A stretch of 64,000 nucleotides of DNA from Caulobacter sp. 17J80-11 (GTDB lineage: Bacteria; Pseudomonadota; Alphaproteobacteria; Caulobacterales; Caulobacteraceae): positions 1 through 64,000 of the forward strand of contig NZ_JACSJI010000001.1 of the NCBI RefSeq assembly GCF_014349105.1, read 5' to 3'. How positions within the stretch are numbered: the stretch's first letter is position 1; every line of letters starts with the position of its first letter. A program made the translations under genes and the position numbers. The notes under the pieces were generated by a model. The model saw only the letters and a program-made list of their open reading frames with translations, searched no databases and had not been told where the DNA came from. Below, piece after piece: positions 25,645-34,794 of this stretch.

Positions 25645-26412
25645 ATGATCCCGGTCGTTCCCCTTCCGCCGGCCGAAGAGCCGCACATCTCGGCCGCCCT
25701 GACCGCCGGCGATGTGAAGGTGACGTCCAGCTTCCGCGGCGCGGCGATCGTGCTGTACGGCGGGGTGTTCGATCCCCAGCGCCGGCCTAGCGACGTGGTG
25801 GTGGTGGTGCGCGGGCCCGAGCGGCCCGTCCGCCTCGTGCGCAAGACGCGCGTGGCCGGCGTGTGGCTGAACAGCCGCCCGGTGGTGTTCGAGGGCGCGC
25901 CCGGCTTCTACATGGCCGCCAGCACCCGGCCGCTGTCCGACATCGCCGACTTCGGCACCCTGCGCCGGCTGGGCCTGGGCGTCGACCACCTGAAGATCGA
26001 GGCGCCGGAGGAGGCGCGGGTGGAGACCCGCTTCGGGGTGAAGGACGTGGTGGTCAGCCGGCTGGGCGGCGACTACCTCGACTGGCGCCGCGCGGTGATC
26101 CGGCTGAAGGAGCGGGCCCGGCTGTACGACACCGACCCGCACGGCGTGCGCTTCGTCGACCCCGGCCTGTTCCGGGCCGAGGTGAGGCTGCCGACCGAGG
26201 CGCCGATCGGCCGCTACGAGACCGAGGTCTGGCTGTTCCAGGACGGCGAGCCGGTCTCCATGCGCACCCGCACCCTGACGGTGGAGAAGGTCGGCATCGA
26301 GCGCTGGATCTTCAATTTCGCGCATCGGGCCGGCTGGCTGTACGGTTTCGCCGCGGTGGCGATCGCCCTGGCCACCGGTTGGGTCGCGTCGAGCCTGTTC
26401 AGGAGAGGCTGA
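25645..26412 (+). CDS. TIGR02186 / Alph_Pro_TM membrane-anchored protein
   Basis: 255 residues. A long soluble domain of beta strands (ITAALTAGDVKV-like start, then VVVVVRGPERPVRLVRK) is anchored by one C-terminal membrane helix (WLYGFAAVAIALATGWVASSL). It matches the alphaproteobacterial family that regularly follows a TSUP transporter gene, suggesting a partner role in anion export, although none is proven. No obvious N-terminal signal is seen from this start; a start further upstream would overlap the transporter gene. The stop shares one base with the next start (TGATG). Confidence 0.85.
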   Translation: MIPVVPLPPAEEPHISAALTAGDVKVTSSFRGAAIVLYGGVFDPQRRPSDVVVVVRGPERPVRLVRKTRVAGVWLNSRPVVFEGAPGFYMAASTRPLSDIADFGTLRRLGLGVDHLKIEAPEEARVETRFGVKDVVVSRLGGDYLDWRRAVIRLKERARLYDTDPHGVRFVDPGLFRAEVRLPTEAPIGRYETEVWLFQDGEPVSMRTRTLTVEKVGIERWIFNFAHRAGWLYGFAAVAIALATGWVASSLFRRG

Positions 26413-26864
26413 TGACCGCCATGCAAGGCCGCGCGCCGGCCATAGCCCTGGTCCTGGGATGGCTGGCCCTGCTGCCGTTCCCGATCGCCGCCGGCGTCTA
26501 CGCCATGGGCGCGCCGAACCTGGCCGGACCGGCGCTTCTGACCCTGCTGACCTATTCGACCGCGGTGCTGTCCTTCCTGGGCGGGGTGCGCTGCGGCGCG
26601 GAGATCACCCGCGAACAGCCGCGCTGGAGCGGTCTGGCCCTGGCCGCCGCGCCGCCGCTCGTCGGCTGGGCGCTTCTGGCCCTGCCGTTCCTGACCGCGC
26701 CCTGGCAACTGGGTGGCTTCACCGTCGCCTTCCTGCTGCAGTGGGCCAGCGAGGTCCACGCGCCGCTCGACACGCCGGCCTGGTACCGCCGCCTGCGCAC
26801 GCCGCTGACCCTGGGCGCGGCCATCGCCCTGGCCGTGGCGCTGGAGCAGGCGATTTCGATGTGA
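26412..26864 (+). CDS. DUF3429 small membrane protein
   Basis: 150 residues with four to five membrane helices and the family core YSTAVLSFLGGVRCGAEI and LLQWASEVHAPLDTPAWYRRLRTPLT. DUF3429 proteins are widespread in proteobacteria and of unknown function. The ATG overlaps the stop of the preceding gene (TGATG), so the gene is part of that operon. It ends 11 bases before the convergent pdeM stop. Confidence 0.85.
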   Translation: MTAMQGRAPAIALVLGWLALLPFPIAAGVYAMGAPNLAGPALLTLLTYSTAVLSFLGGVRCGAEITREQPRWSGLALAAAPPLVGWALLALPFLTAPWQLGGFTVAFLLQWASEVHAPLDTPAWYRRLRTPLTLGAAIALAVALEQAISM

Positions 26865-26875
26865 GCGGGCCGGGG

Positions 26876-27610
26876 TCAGTCCCCCGACAACACCTCCGGC
26901 CCCAGCACGTGCACGCGCTCGCCCAGCGCCGCGACCAGCGGGAAGCGGGCGAACAGGCCGGCGAAGGCCTGGTCCAGCGCGTTCAGCCCGCCCGCATAGG
27001 CGCCGAAGGCCGGCAAAACCAACCGCTCGCCGTCGGTCAGGAAACAGCGCCGGCGGACGCTTCGGCCGTAGCGCACCACCTTGGCGCACGGGTGCAGGTG
27101 ACCCGCCACCTCGCCGGGCGCGCGGCCGGGGCGGGGCTCGTGGGTCAGCAGCAGGCCCTCGACCGAGAGGTCGTCGACGACCTCGCCGGGCAGCTCGACC
27201 GGACCGTCGGCGTCGTGGTTGCCCACCGCCCAGACCAGGGTGCGCGTGGACGCCAGGGCGGCGATGCGGGCGGCGTCGTCGCGGGCCAGACGCGCTTCCG
27301 CCCGGCCGTCGTGGAAGCTGTCGCCCAGGAACACGAGGGTCGCCGGGGCCAGAGCCTCGACCTCGCGCTCCAATCGGTCCAGCGTCGCGCGCGTGTCGTA
27401 GGGCGGCAGCAGCTGGCCGCGCACGCCGTAGGCCGAGCCCTTCTCGAAGTGCAGGTCGGCCACCACCAGGGTGCGCGAGGCGGCCAGCCACAGGGCGCCG
27501 GAGCCGCGCAGGGTCGCCCGTGTGCCGGCCACGCGCACCACCACGCCGCCGCAGGCCGCGCGGCGCGGGGCGGGATCGGTCTCGTAGCGGATCGGCTCGG
27601 CCAGGCTCAC
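26876..27610 (-). CDS. pdeM: ligase-associated DNA damage response endonuclease PdeM
   Basis: 244 residues from a GTG that shares one base with the helicase stop (TAGTG). The calcineurin-type metallophosphoesterase motifs are all present: VVADLHFEK, FLGDSFHDG, VGNHD (as AVGNHDADG) and the HEPR...GHLHP cluster, which together bind two metal ions. In many bacteria PdeM is encoded with an ATP-dependent ligase, a nuclease and the Lhr-type helicase in a DNA-repair operon; here only helicase and phosphoesterase are adjacent. Coupling to the helicase gene supports a joint role. Confidence 0.9.
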   Translation of the reverse strand: MSLAEPIRYETDPAPRRAACGGVVVRVAGTRATLRGSGALWLAASRTLVVADLHFEKGSAYGVRGQLLPPYDTRATLDRLEREVEALAPATLVFLGDSFHDGRAEARLARDDAARIAALASTRTLVWAVGNHDADGPVELPGEVVDDLSVEGLLLTHEPRPGRAPGEVAGHLHPCAKVVRYGRSVRRRCFLTDGERLVLPAFGAYAGGLNALDQAFAGLFARFPLVAALGERVHVLGPEVLSGD

Positions 27611-30078
27611 TAATCCAACTCCATCGCGTCGGCGATCAGCTCGGCCGCGTTCTCTTCCAGTATGGCCTCGGCCGCCGCGCCGGGCACGGGCTCGCGACCG
27701 ATTTCCAGCAGCACCGGCACGGCGAAGGGCGACACACGCTTGAGCTCGACGTGTCGGATGGCGCCCTTCACCCGGATCAGAAGCCGCGCCAGGCGCGCCA
27801 CGTCCAGCTGGCCCGTCGCCGCATCCGCCCGCGCGCAGCGCAGCAGCAGGTGGTCGGGCTGATGCTTGCGCAACACGTCGTAGACCAGGTCGGTGGAGAA
27901 GGTGACCTGCCGGCCGCTCTTCTCCTGGCCGGGGAAGCGCCGCTCGATCAGGCCGGCCAGCACGGCGCACTGGCGGAAGGCGCGCTTCATCATCACGCTT
28001 TCGTCCAGCCACGCCTCCAGGTCGTCGCCCAGCATGTCCTCCTGGAACAGCTGGTCCAAATCCAGGTCGTCCAGCGGCCGCATGCCCCAGATCGCCAGAG
28101 CGTAGTCGTTGGCGACGAAGCCCAGCGGCTGTTTGCCCAGTCGCTCCAGCCGCCGCGCCAGCAGCTGGCACAAGGTGCCGTGGCTGATCCGCCCGTCGAA
28201 CGGATAGCAGACCAGGTAATGGCGCGAGCCCCGGCGGAAGGTCTCGACCAGCATTTCGTCCTCGGACGGAATGACCGAGCGCAGGCGCTGGATCTCCAGC
28301 CACTCGCGCACCTCGCCGGTCAGCTTGGGCCAGCCCTTCTGGTCGGCGATCATCCGGCGCACGCGGCGCGCCAGATAGGTCGACAGGGCGAACTTCGAGC
28401 CGCCCCAGCTGGGCACGCGCGGGTCGGCGCCCGGCGGGGCGCGGGTGACGAAGGCGTCCATGCCCTCCACCCCCTGGAAGCGCCAGACCTCGCCGGCGAA
28501 CAGGAAGGTGTCGCCCGGCGCCAGTTGCTCGATGAAGCTCTCCTCCATCTCGCCGACCTTGCGCCCGCCGCCGCGCCCGCCCGAGACGCGGATGTTGATC
28601 ATCGGGATGTCGACGATCGCGCCCACGTTCATGCGGTGGCGCTGGGCGATCTCGCCGTTGCGCACCTTCCACAGGCCCTCGCGGGTCTGGATCACCCGCT
28701 TGAACTTGTCGTAGGTGCGCAGCGCGTAGCCGCCGGTCGAGACGAAATCGAGCACCCGGTCGAAGTCCTCGCGGCTCAGGTCGCGATAGGGCGAACTGGT
28801 GCGAACCTCCGCATACAGATCATCGGCCCGGAAGGCCTCGCCGCAGGCCACGCCCATGACGTGCTGAGCCAGGATGTCCTGGGCCCCCAGTCGCTCGGGA
28901 TCGCCGTCCAGGTCGTTCTCGGCCACCGCCTCGCGCGCGGCCTGGCATTCCAGCACCTCGAAGCGGTGGGCGGGGACCAGCAGGGCGCGCGAGGGCTCGT
29001 CCAACCGGTGATTGGCCCGGCCGATGCGCTGGATCAGGCGGGCCGAGCCCTTGGGCGCGGCCAGCTGGATCACGAGGTCGACCGCGCCCCAGTCGATGCC
29101 GAGGTCGAGCGTCGAGGTGCAGACCACCGCGCGCAGCTCCTCGCGGGCCATGGCCGCCTCGACCTTGCGCCGCTGCTCGGCCGCCAGCGAGCCGTGGTGG
29201 AGCGCGATCGGCAGGTTCTCGTCGTTGATCTCCCACAGGGCCTGGAAGGCCAGCTCGGCCTGGAAGCGGGTGTTGACGAAGATCAGCGCCGTCTTGGCGC
29301 TCTTGATGGCCGCATAGACCTCGTCCATGGCGTGGCGCGCGGTCCAGCCGCTCCACGGCACGTGACCCTGCGAATAGAGCACGTCGACCACCGGCGGCGC
29401 GCCGGGATCGCCCAGCACCAATTCGGCCGGCCCGTGGTCGATCGGGGCCAGCCAGCGGCGCAGCATGTCCGGGTCGTTGACCGTCGCCGACAGCCCCACC
29501 CGGCGCATGCGCGGCGCGAAGCTCTGCAGGCGCGCCAGGCCCAGGTTCAGCAGGTCGCCGCGCTTGGAGCCGTGGATGGCGTGGATCTCGTCGACGATCA
29601 CCGTATGCAGGTCGGCGAACCACTCGCGCGCGCCTTCCCAGGCGCAGAACAGGGCCAGCTGCTCGGGCGTGGTCATGAGGATGTCGGGCGGGCGCACCTT
29701 CTGGCGCTGGCGCTTGGAGACGGGCGTGTCCCCGGTGCGCGACTCCACCGTCACCGCCAGGCCCATCTCGCGCACCGGCGTCATCAGGTTGCGCTCGACG
29801 TCGACCGCCAGCGCCTTCAGCGGCGAGAGGTAGAGGGTGTGGATGCCGCGCGGGGTGTTGGGCCTGGGCCGTTCGGTCAGGTCGATCAGGCTGGGCAGGA
29901 AGCCGGCCAGGGTCTTGCCCCCGCCGGTCGGTGCGATCAGCAGGGCGTGCCGTCCCGCGCGCGCCTGCTCCACCATCTCCAGCTGGTGGCGCCTGGGCCG
30001 CCAACCGCGCGACGCGAACCAGGCGTCGAAGCGTGGGGGGAGGCTCAGCTGATTTGCGGCCGGCTCGACCAACGCCAC
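27610..30078 (-). CDS. lhr: Lhr-type ligase-associated DEXH helicase
   Basis: 822 residues. Superfamily 2 helicase: Walker A APTGGGKT at ~49-56, Walker B VIVDEIHAIHG, SAT motif VGLSATV, and a helicase-C part with LDLGIDWGAVDLV and QRIGRANHR. C-terminal winged-helix and Lhr-core domains follow. These proteins unwind RNA-DNA or DNA with 3'-5' polarity and belong to a damage-response set. The GTG start at 30078 is chosen because AGAGGG lies six bases upstream; the open frame extends 98 codons further back but without coding bias. The ribosome-binding site lies inside an inverted repeat (30084-30141), which may restrain translation. Confidence 0.93.
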   Translation of the reverse strand: MALVEPAANQLSLPPRFDAWFASRGWRPRRHQLEMVEQARAGRHALLIAPTGGGKTLAGFLPSLIDLTERPRPNTPRGIHTLYLSPLKALAVDVERNLMTPVREMGLAVTVESRTGDTPVSKRQRQKVRPPDILMTTPEQLALFCAWEGAREWFADLHTVIVDEIHAIHGSKRGDLLNLGLARLQSFAPRMRRVGLSATVNDPDMLRRWLAPIDHGPAELVLGDPGAPPVVDVLYSQGHVPWSGWTARHAMDEVYAAIKSAKTALIFVNTRFQAELAFQALWEINDENLPIALHHGSLAAEQRRKVEAAMAREELRAVVCTSTLDLGIDWGAVDLVIQLAAPKGSARLIQRIGRANHRLDEPSRALLVPAHRFEVLECQAAREAVAENDLDGDPERLGAQDILAQHVMGVACGEAFRADDLYAEVRTSSPYRDLSREDFDRVLDFVSTGGYALRTYDKFKRVIQTREGLWKVRNGEIAQRHRMNVGAIVDIPMINIRVSGGRGGGRKVGEMEESFIEQLAPGDTFLFAGEVWRFQGVEGMDAFVTRAPPGADPRVPSWGGSKFALSTYLARRVRRMIADQKGWPKLTGEVREWLEIQRLRSVIPSEDEMLVETFRRGSRHYLVCYPFDGRISHGTLCQLLARRLERLGKQPLGFVANDYALAIWGMRPLDDLDLDQLFQEDMLGDDLEAWLDESVMMKRAFRQCAVLAGLIERRFPGQEKSGRQVTFSTDLVYDVLRKHQPDHLLLRCARADAATGQLDVARLARLLIRVKGAIRHVELKRVSPFAVPVLLEIGREPVPGAAAEAILEENAAELIADAMELD

Positions 30079-30083
30079 CTGAA

Positions 30084-30141
30084 ACCCTCTCCCCGCTAGA
30101 CGCGCCTCACCCCGCCCTCTCCTCCCAGCGGGGGAGAGGGT
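30084..30141 (-). repeat. inverted repeat covering the helicase ribosome-binding site
   Basis: Arms 30084-30096 and 30128-30141 pair with one bulged base; the left arm contains the AGAGGG ribosome-binding site of the helicase gene. An inner hairpin (about 30115-30126 with 30131-30140) is an alternative. The sequence resembles a CT-rich repeat family common in Caulobacterales. A second hairpin, 30161-30168 with 30178-30185, lies just before the divergent DinG-like gene. Confidence 0.6.
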
Positions 30142-30198
30142 GTCGCATATATAGCTGTTCCCGTTCCGTTTCACGGGCGGAACGGCTATTTCAGGCGG

Positions 30199-33024
30199 GT
30201 GAGTCCCGACGACGCCCTGTCTGTTCCGGCCGAGCCGCTGACGCTCGAGCTGCCGCCGTGCCTGGCCGTGCCGCCGGGGGCCGGCGCCGTGGCCGACGCG
30301 GACGGCGCGCGCGCCCTGCCGCGCTCGCAGGCGGAGCGGCTGTTCACGACGGGGCCGGTGATCGTCGCCCATGCGGGCCTGACGGCGCGCCGGCTGGGCC
30401 TGGCCGCGCCGGGGCGCACCCCCGACATCCTCGACGCGCTGGAGCTCTTCGCCTTCGTGCGGCCGGCCAGGTTCTGCGCGCCTTCGGCCGCCGGCCTGGC
30501 GCTCGCCTTGGGCATGCCCGAGCCGGTCGGGGCCGAGGCCCAGGCGAGCGCCTTACGCGAGGCCTGCCGGGTGCTGCTGGAGGAACTGGCCGCCAGCCCT
30601 TGGCCGAACCGCGAAGAGGCGCTGCAGCTGGCCGAGACCCTGGGCCGGGCCGGCTGGGGATGGGCCACGCGGGCGGCCGGGGCCCTCCGGTCCGGACCGA
30701 TCCGCGAGCGCCGCCACCGCGGCTCCGGTGTCGACGTCTGGACCCGCCTGCCGGAGTGGGAGGACCAGGCGCCGCTGGGCGAGCCGGGCTCCATGCCGGT
30801 CGACGCCGACCAGGCGCGCGGGCGGCTGCAGGAACTGCTGAATCGCGCCGGCCTGGACGAGGCCCGCCCGTCCCAGGCGGACTTCTCCGCCGAGGCCGCC
30901 TACGCCTTCATGCCCCGCGACCGCGAGGGCGCCCCGCGCGTGCTGCTGGCCGAAGCCGGCACGGGCGTCGGCAAGACCATGGGCTATCTCGCCCCCGCCT
31001 CGCTGTGGGCCGAGAAGAACGGCCCGTCGGTCTGGGTGTCGACCTACACCCGCGCCCTGCAGCGCCAGATCGACCGCGAGACCCGCGCCCTGTGGCCCGA
31101 CCCGGAGGTGCGCGCGCGCAAGGCGGTGGTCCGCAAGGGGCGGGAGAACTACCTCTGCCTGCTGAACTTCCAGGACATGGCCCAGGCCTCGGCGCTGGGC
31201 ACCGCTGATCCGATCGGCGTGGGCCTGGTCGCCCGCTGGGTGCTGGCCACCCGCGACGGCGACATGACCGGCGGCGATTTCCCGGCCTGGCTGCCGACCC
31301 TGTTCGCGGTCGGCGCCGCGGCCCAGGTCTCGCCGGCCAACCTGGTCGACCGGCGCGGCGAGTGCGTGCACGCGGCCTGTCCGCACTACCGCACCTGCTT
31401 CGTCGAGAAGACCGTGCGCGCCTCGCGCCGGGCCGACCTGGTGGTCGCCAACCACGCCCTGGTGCTGAGCCAGGCCGCCTTCGACGGGGCCCGCGCCGCG
31501 CGCGGCCTGAAGACCGACGTCGAGACGACGCTGCTGAAACGCGTTGTCTTCGACGAGGGCCACCACCTCTTCGACGCCGCCGACAGCGCGTTTTCCGCCT
31601 GCCTGTCCGGCCAAGAGGCCGCCGAACTTCGCCGCTGGATCCGCGGTCCCGAGGGACGCGGCCGTCGCGGACGAGGGCTGGAGCAGCGGCTGGGCGAACT
31701 GGTCGCCCACCGCGACGACGCGCGCGACGCGCTCAGCCAGGTGATCCGCGCCGCCGCCGCCCTGCCGGGCGAGGGCTGGTCGGGCCGCATCGCGCCGCCG
31801 TCGGGCGAGATCAATCCGATCGGCCCGATCGAGACCCTGCTGGCCGCGGCGCTGGACCAGCTGCGCGCCCGCGCCGATCCCAGGGGCGGCGACCTCGGCA
31901 TGGAGTGCTCGGCCCGTCCGATCACCGACGCGGTGGCCGCCGCCGCGCCCGCCGCCGCCCGCGCGCTCGCCGCCGTCGAGGCGCCGCTGCTGGCCCTGGC
32001 CCGCGCGCTGGAAGACCTGCTGGACGACGAGGCGGCCGAGCTGGAAGGCGCCGACCGCGCCCGCATCGAGGGCTCGCTGCGTGGGCTCGACAGACGCGCC
32101 CGCATGACCCTGCCGGCCTGGCGTTCCATGCTGAAGGGGCTGGAGGAGGAGGGCGTCGAGGACGATCCGGACTTCGTCGACTGGTTCTCGGCCGAATACG
32201 CCTTCGGCCGGGTGATCGACGCCGGCCTGCGCCGTCACTGGGTCGACCCGACCGTGCCGCTGGAGGCGGCGGTGATCGCTCCGGCCCACGGGGTGATGAT
32301 CACTTCTGCGACCCTGTCGGACCCGGCGCTGGACGATCCGTTCGAGCTGGCCCGCATGCGCACCGGTTCGGCCCGCCTGCCCGAGCCCGCGCGCGAGCTG
32401 AAGGTCGCCTCGCCGTTCGACTACGCCTCACAGGCCAAGGTGTTCGTGGTCAACGACATCGGCCGCGACGACCCCCGCCAGATGGCCGCCGCCATGCGCG
32501 AGCTGTTCATCGCCGCCGGCGGCGGGGCGGTCGGCCTGTTCACCGCCATTCGCCGCCTGCGCTCCGTGTACGAACTGCTGGGGCCGGCGCTCGCCAAGGC
32601 CGGCCTGCCGCTCTACGCCCAGCACGTCGATCCGCTGGAGGTCGGCGCCCTGGTCGACATCTTCCGGGCCGAGGAGCACTCCTGCTTGCTGGGCACCGAC
32701 GCCGTGCGCGACGGGGTGGACGTGCCGGGGAGATCGCTGCGGCTGCTGGCCTTCGACCGCGTGCCCTGGCCGCGCCCCGACCTGCTCCACAAGGCGCGCC
32801 GCCAGCGCTTCGGCGGCAAGGCCTATGACGACGCCATCGCCCGCGCCCGCATCGCCCAGGCCTTCGGCCGGCTGATCCGCCGCGCCGACGACAAGGGCGT
32901 GTTCGTCATGCTCGACGCCGCTGCGCCCACGCGGCTGTTCGCCAGCCTGCCGGAGGGGATCACGGTCGAGCGCGTCGGCCTGGTCGAGGCGGTGGAGGGG
33001 GCGCGGGAGTTCTTGGCGCTCTGA
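30199..33024 (+). CDS. DinG/XPD-type ATP-dependent DNA helicase with degenerate exonuclease-like N-terminus
   Basis: 941 residues. The N-terminal ~110 residues resemble a DnaQ-type exonuclease that has lost its acidic active site (PDILDALELFAFV... then AAGLALALGM). The helicase follows: Walker A EAGTGVGKT at ~250-258, an iron-sulfur cluster set of cysteines (NYLC at ~319, then CVHAACPHYRTC at ~390-401), Walker B DEGHH at ~452-456, and C-terminal motifs TSATLS and QAFGRLIRR. XPD/DinG enzymes unwind 5'-3' and clear D-loops and R-loops. GTG start. It is divergent from the Lhr-type helicase, sharing a 120-bp promoter region, so the two may be co-induced. Confidence 0.92.
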   Translation: MSPDDALSVPAEPLTLELPPCLAVPPGAGAVADADGARALPRSQAERLFTTGPVIVAHAGLTARRLGLAAPGRTPDILDALELFAFVRPARFCAPSAAGLALALGMPEPVGAEAQASALREACRVLLEELAASPWPNREEALQLAETLGRAGWGWATRAAGALRSGPIRERRHRGSGVDVWTRLPEWEDQAPLGEPGSMPVDADQARGRLQELLNRAGLDEARPSQADFSAEAAYAFMPRDREGAPRVLLAEAGTGVGKTMGYLAPASLWAEKNGPSVWVSTYTRALQRQIDRETRALWPDPEVRARKAVVRKGRENYLCLLNFQDMAQASALGTADPIGVGLVARWVLATRDGDMTGGDFPAWLPTLFAVGAAAQVSPANLVDRRGECVHAACPHYRTCFVEKTVRASRRADLVVANHALVLSQAAFDGARAARGLKTDVETTLLKRVVFDEGHHLFDAADSAFSACLSGQEAAELRRWIRGPEGRGRRGRGLEQRLGELVAHRDDARDALSQVIRAAAALPGEGWSGRIAPPSGEINPIGPIETLLAAALDQLRARADPRGGDLGMECSARPITDAVAAAAPAAARALAAVEAPLLALARALEDLLDDEAAELEGADRARIEGSLRGLDRRARMTLPAWRSMLKGLEEEGVEDDPDFVDWFSAEYAFGRVIDAGLRRHWVDPTVPLEAAVIAPAHGVMITSATLSDPALDDPFELARMRTGSARLPEPARELKVASPFDYASQAKVFVVNDIGRDDPRQMAAAMRELFIAAGGGAVGLFTAIRRLRSVYELLGPALAKAGLPLYAQHVDPLEVGALVDIFRAEEHSCLLGTDAVRDGVDVPGRSLRLLAFDRVPWPRPDLLHKARRQRFGGKAYDDAIARARIAQAFGRLIRRADDKGVFVMLDAAAPTRLFASLPEGITVERVGLVEAVEGAREFLAL

Positions 33025-33039
33025 GGAAGGCTGGCCCGC

Positions 33040-33119
33040 CCTCGTCCTTCGACAAGCTCAGGATGAGGGCTACTGAGGCGCAGTAGAAAACCTCATCCTG
33101 AGCTTGTCGAAGGACGAGG
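33040..33119. repeat. perfect 29-bp inverted repeat between convergent genes
   Basis: 33040-33068 and 33091-33119 are exact reverse complements. The 22-bp spacer holds its own small hairpin (CTACTG / CAGTAG). The whole 80 bp can form a long cruciform between the helicase gene and the convergent thioesterase gene; it probably ends both transcripts. The unit (CCTCATCCTGAGC core) is a repeat I recognise from many Caulobacterales and other alphaproteobacterial genomes. Confidence 0.9.
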
Positions 33120-33130
33120 TTTTCGGGCCC

Positions 33131-33550
33131 TCAGACCAGCAAGCCCTCCAGCACCTTCCGCATGTCCGCCGGCACCGGCGTCGGCCGGCGCGTCTCGCGA
33201 TCCACGTAGACGTGCACGAAGTGCCCCTCCGCCGCCGGCTCCGGATCGCCGGCGCGGAACAGTCCCACCTCGTAGCGCACGCTGCTGGTCCCGATCTTCG
33301 CCACGCGCAGACCCGCCTCGACCCGGTCGGGGAAGGACAGCGACTTGGCGAAGCGGCAGCCGGTCTCGACCACCAGGCCGATCACCGGGCTGGTCGCGGG
33401 CTCCAGCACGCCCTGCTCGATCAGCCAGCGGTTCACCGCCGTGTCGAAGAAGCTGTAGTAGACCACGTTGTTCACGTGGCCGTAGACGTCGTTGTCCATC
33501 CAGCGCGTGTCGATGGTCACGTACTGGCGGTAGCCGTCGCGCGCGCTCAA
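33131..33550 (-). CDS. 4HBT-family acyl-CoA thioesterase (YbgC/FadM type)
   Basis: 139 residues, one hot-dog domain. The long helix and active-site segment read [21 protein letters not shown], with the catalytic Asp and the HVNN motif of the YbgC/FadM subgroup. It hydrolyses acyl-CoA thioesters; the chain-length preference is unknown. Its ATG overlaps the dehydrogenase stop (ATGA), so the two form an operon and may both handle acyl or alcohol intermediates. Confidence 0.9.
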   Translation of the reverse strand: MSARDGYRQYVTIDTRWMDNDVYGHVNNVVYYSFFDTAVNRWLIEQGVLEPATSPVIGLVVETGCRFAKSLSFPDRVEAGLRVAKIGTSSVRYEVGLFRAGDPEPAAEGHFVHVYVDRETRRPTPVPADMRKVLEGLLV

Positions 33551-34701
33551 AGCACAACTCCATAGATCGCCAGCGCGTCCTCGTAGGCGACCTCGCGCGG
33601 ATTGTTCACCAGCAGGCGCTGCACGTTCATGGCGTCCTTGGCCAGGTCGGGAAGGTCGGCCTCGGTCACGCCGACTTCCCGCAGGCGCTGGGCCATCGGC
33701 ATGTCCGCGACGAGCCCCGCCATGGTCTCGATGAAGTCGCGCGCCGCCAGGTTGCTGGTGCGCTTTGGCGCGGCCGGGGCGACCGCCTCGTAGAGCTCGG
33801 CGTAGAGCGTCTCGGCGGCCGGCAGGTTGAACTCGAGCACCGGGGCCAGGACCAGGGCGTTCGACAGGCCGTGCGGGACGTGGAACCGCCCGCCCAGCGG
33901 ATAGGCCAGGGCGTGCACAGCACCGACCGGCGCGTTGGCGAAGGCCATCCCGGCGAGCAGCGAGCCCTGCAGCATGGCGCGGCGCGCCGCGAGGTCGGTC
34001 CCGTCCTTCACCACGGCGCGCATGTTCTCAGACAGCAGGCGAAGAGCCCGCAGCGCCAGGCTGTCCGACACCGGGTTCTTCTTGTGCTTCGAGGTGTAGG
34101 CCTCGATGGCGTGCACCATGGCGTCGATGCCGGTCGCCGCCGTCACCGCCGCCGGCAGGCCCAGCGTCAGGGTCGCGTCCAGCACCGCGAGGTCGGGATA
34201 GAGCAGGGGCGAGACCACGCCCTTCTTCTCGTCGGTCGGCGTGGTGACGATGGCGATCGGGGTGACTTCCGAGCCGGTGCCGGCGGTGGTCGGGACCTGG
34301 ATCAGCGGCAGGCGAGGGCCTTTCGCCAGCCCGATCCCGTAGATCTCCGGCAGGCCCTGCTTCGCGCAGGCCAGCAGGGCGACCAGCTTGGCCGTGTCCA
34401 TCGAGCTGCCGCCGCCCAGGCCGATCACCGCTTCCGCGCCGGCCGCGCGGGCGGCGGCCACCGCCGTCTCGACCGCGGCCTCGGGCGGGTCGGCCAGCAC
34501 GTCGGAGAACAGCACCGCCTCGACGCCGGCCGCGTCCAGGCCTTCGAGGGCAGGGCGCACCACGCCGGCCTCGACCAGGCCGCGGTCGGTGACCACCAGC
34601 ACGCGACGCGCGCCCAGCTCGCGGGCGAATTGGCCGAGGCGTGCGGCCGCGCCGTCCTCGCAGACGATCCGGGGCGTGGTCTCGAACACGAAATTGCTCA
34701 T
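33547..34701 (-). CDS. iron-containing alcohol dehydrogenase
   Basis: 384 residues of the group III (Fe-ADH) family. The NAD(P) motif [10 protein letters not shown] lies at ~96-105, and the metal site shows [14 protein letters not shown] and [16 protein letters not shown] with the Asp and three His ligands. ATG at 34701 ([10 protein letters not shown]) fits family N-termini; an in-frame ATG 33 bases upstream would add a basic stretch with no homology feel. The closest described relatives use butanol, 1,3-propanediol or similar alcohols; the true substrate is unknown. First gene of a two-gene operon with the thioesterase. Confidence 0.92.
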   Translation of the reverse strand: MSNFVFETTPRIVCEDGAAARLGQFARELGARRVLVVTDRGLVEAGVVRPALEGLDAAGVEAVLFSDVLADPPEAAVETAVAAARAAGAEAVIGLGGGSSMDTAKLVALLACAKQGLPEIYGIGLAKGPRLPLIQVPTTAGTGSEVTPIAIVTTPTDEKKGVVSPLLYPDLAVLDATLTLGLPAAVTAATGIDAMVHAIEAYTSKHKKNPVSDSLALRALRLLSENMRAVVKDGTDLAARRAMLQGSLLAGMAFANAPVGAVHALAYPLGGRFHVPHGLSNALVLAPVLEFNLPAAETLYAELYEAVAPAAPKRTSNLAARDFIETMAGLVADMPMAQRLREVGVTEADLPDLAKDAMNVQRLLVNNPREVAYEDALAIYGVVL

Positions 34702-34794
34702 TCCTGGCCGCTCTCTCCCCGTCGCGCGTTCCATTTAGCTGCGAATCCGACCCGCGGTCTCTATATCGACGCAAGCTTCAGCGAGCCCACCGCC

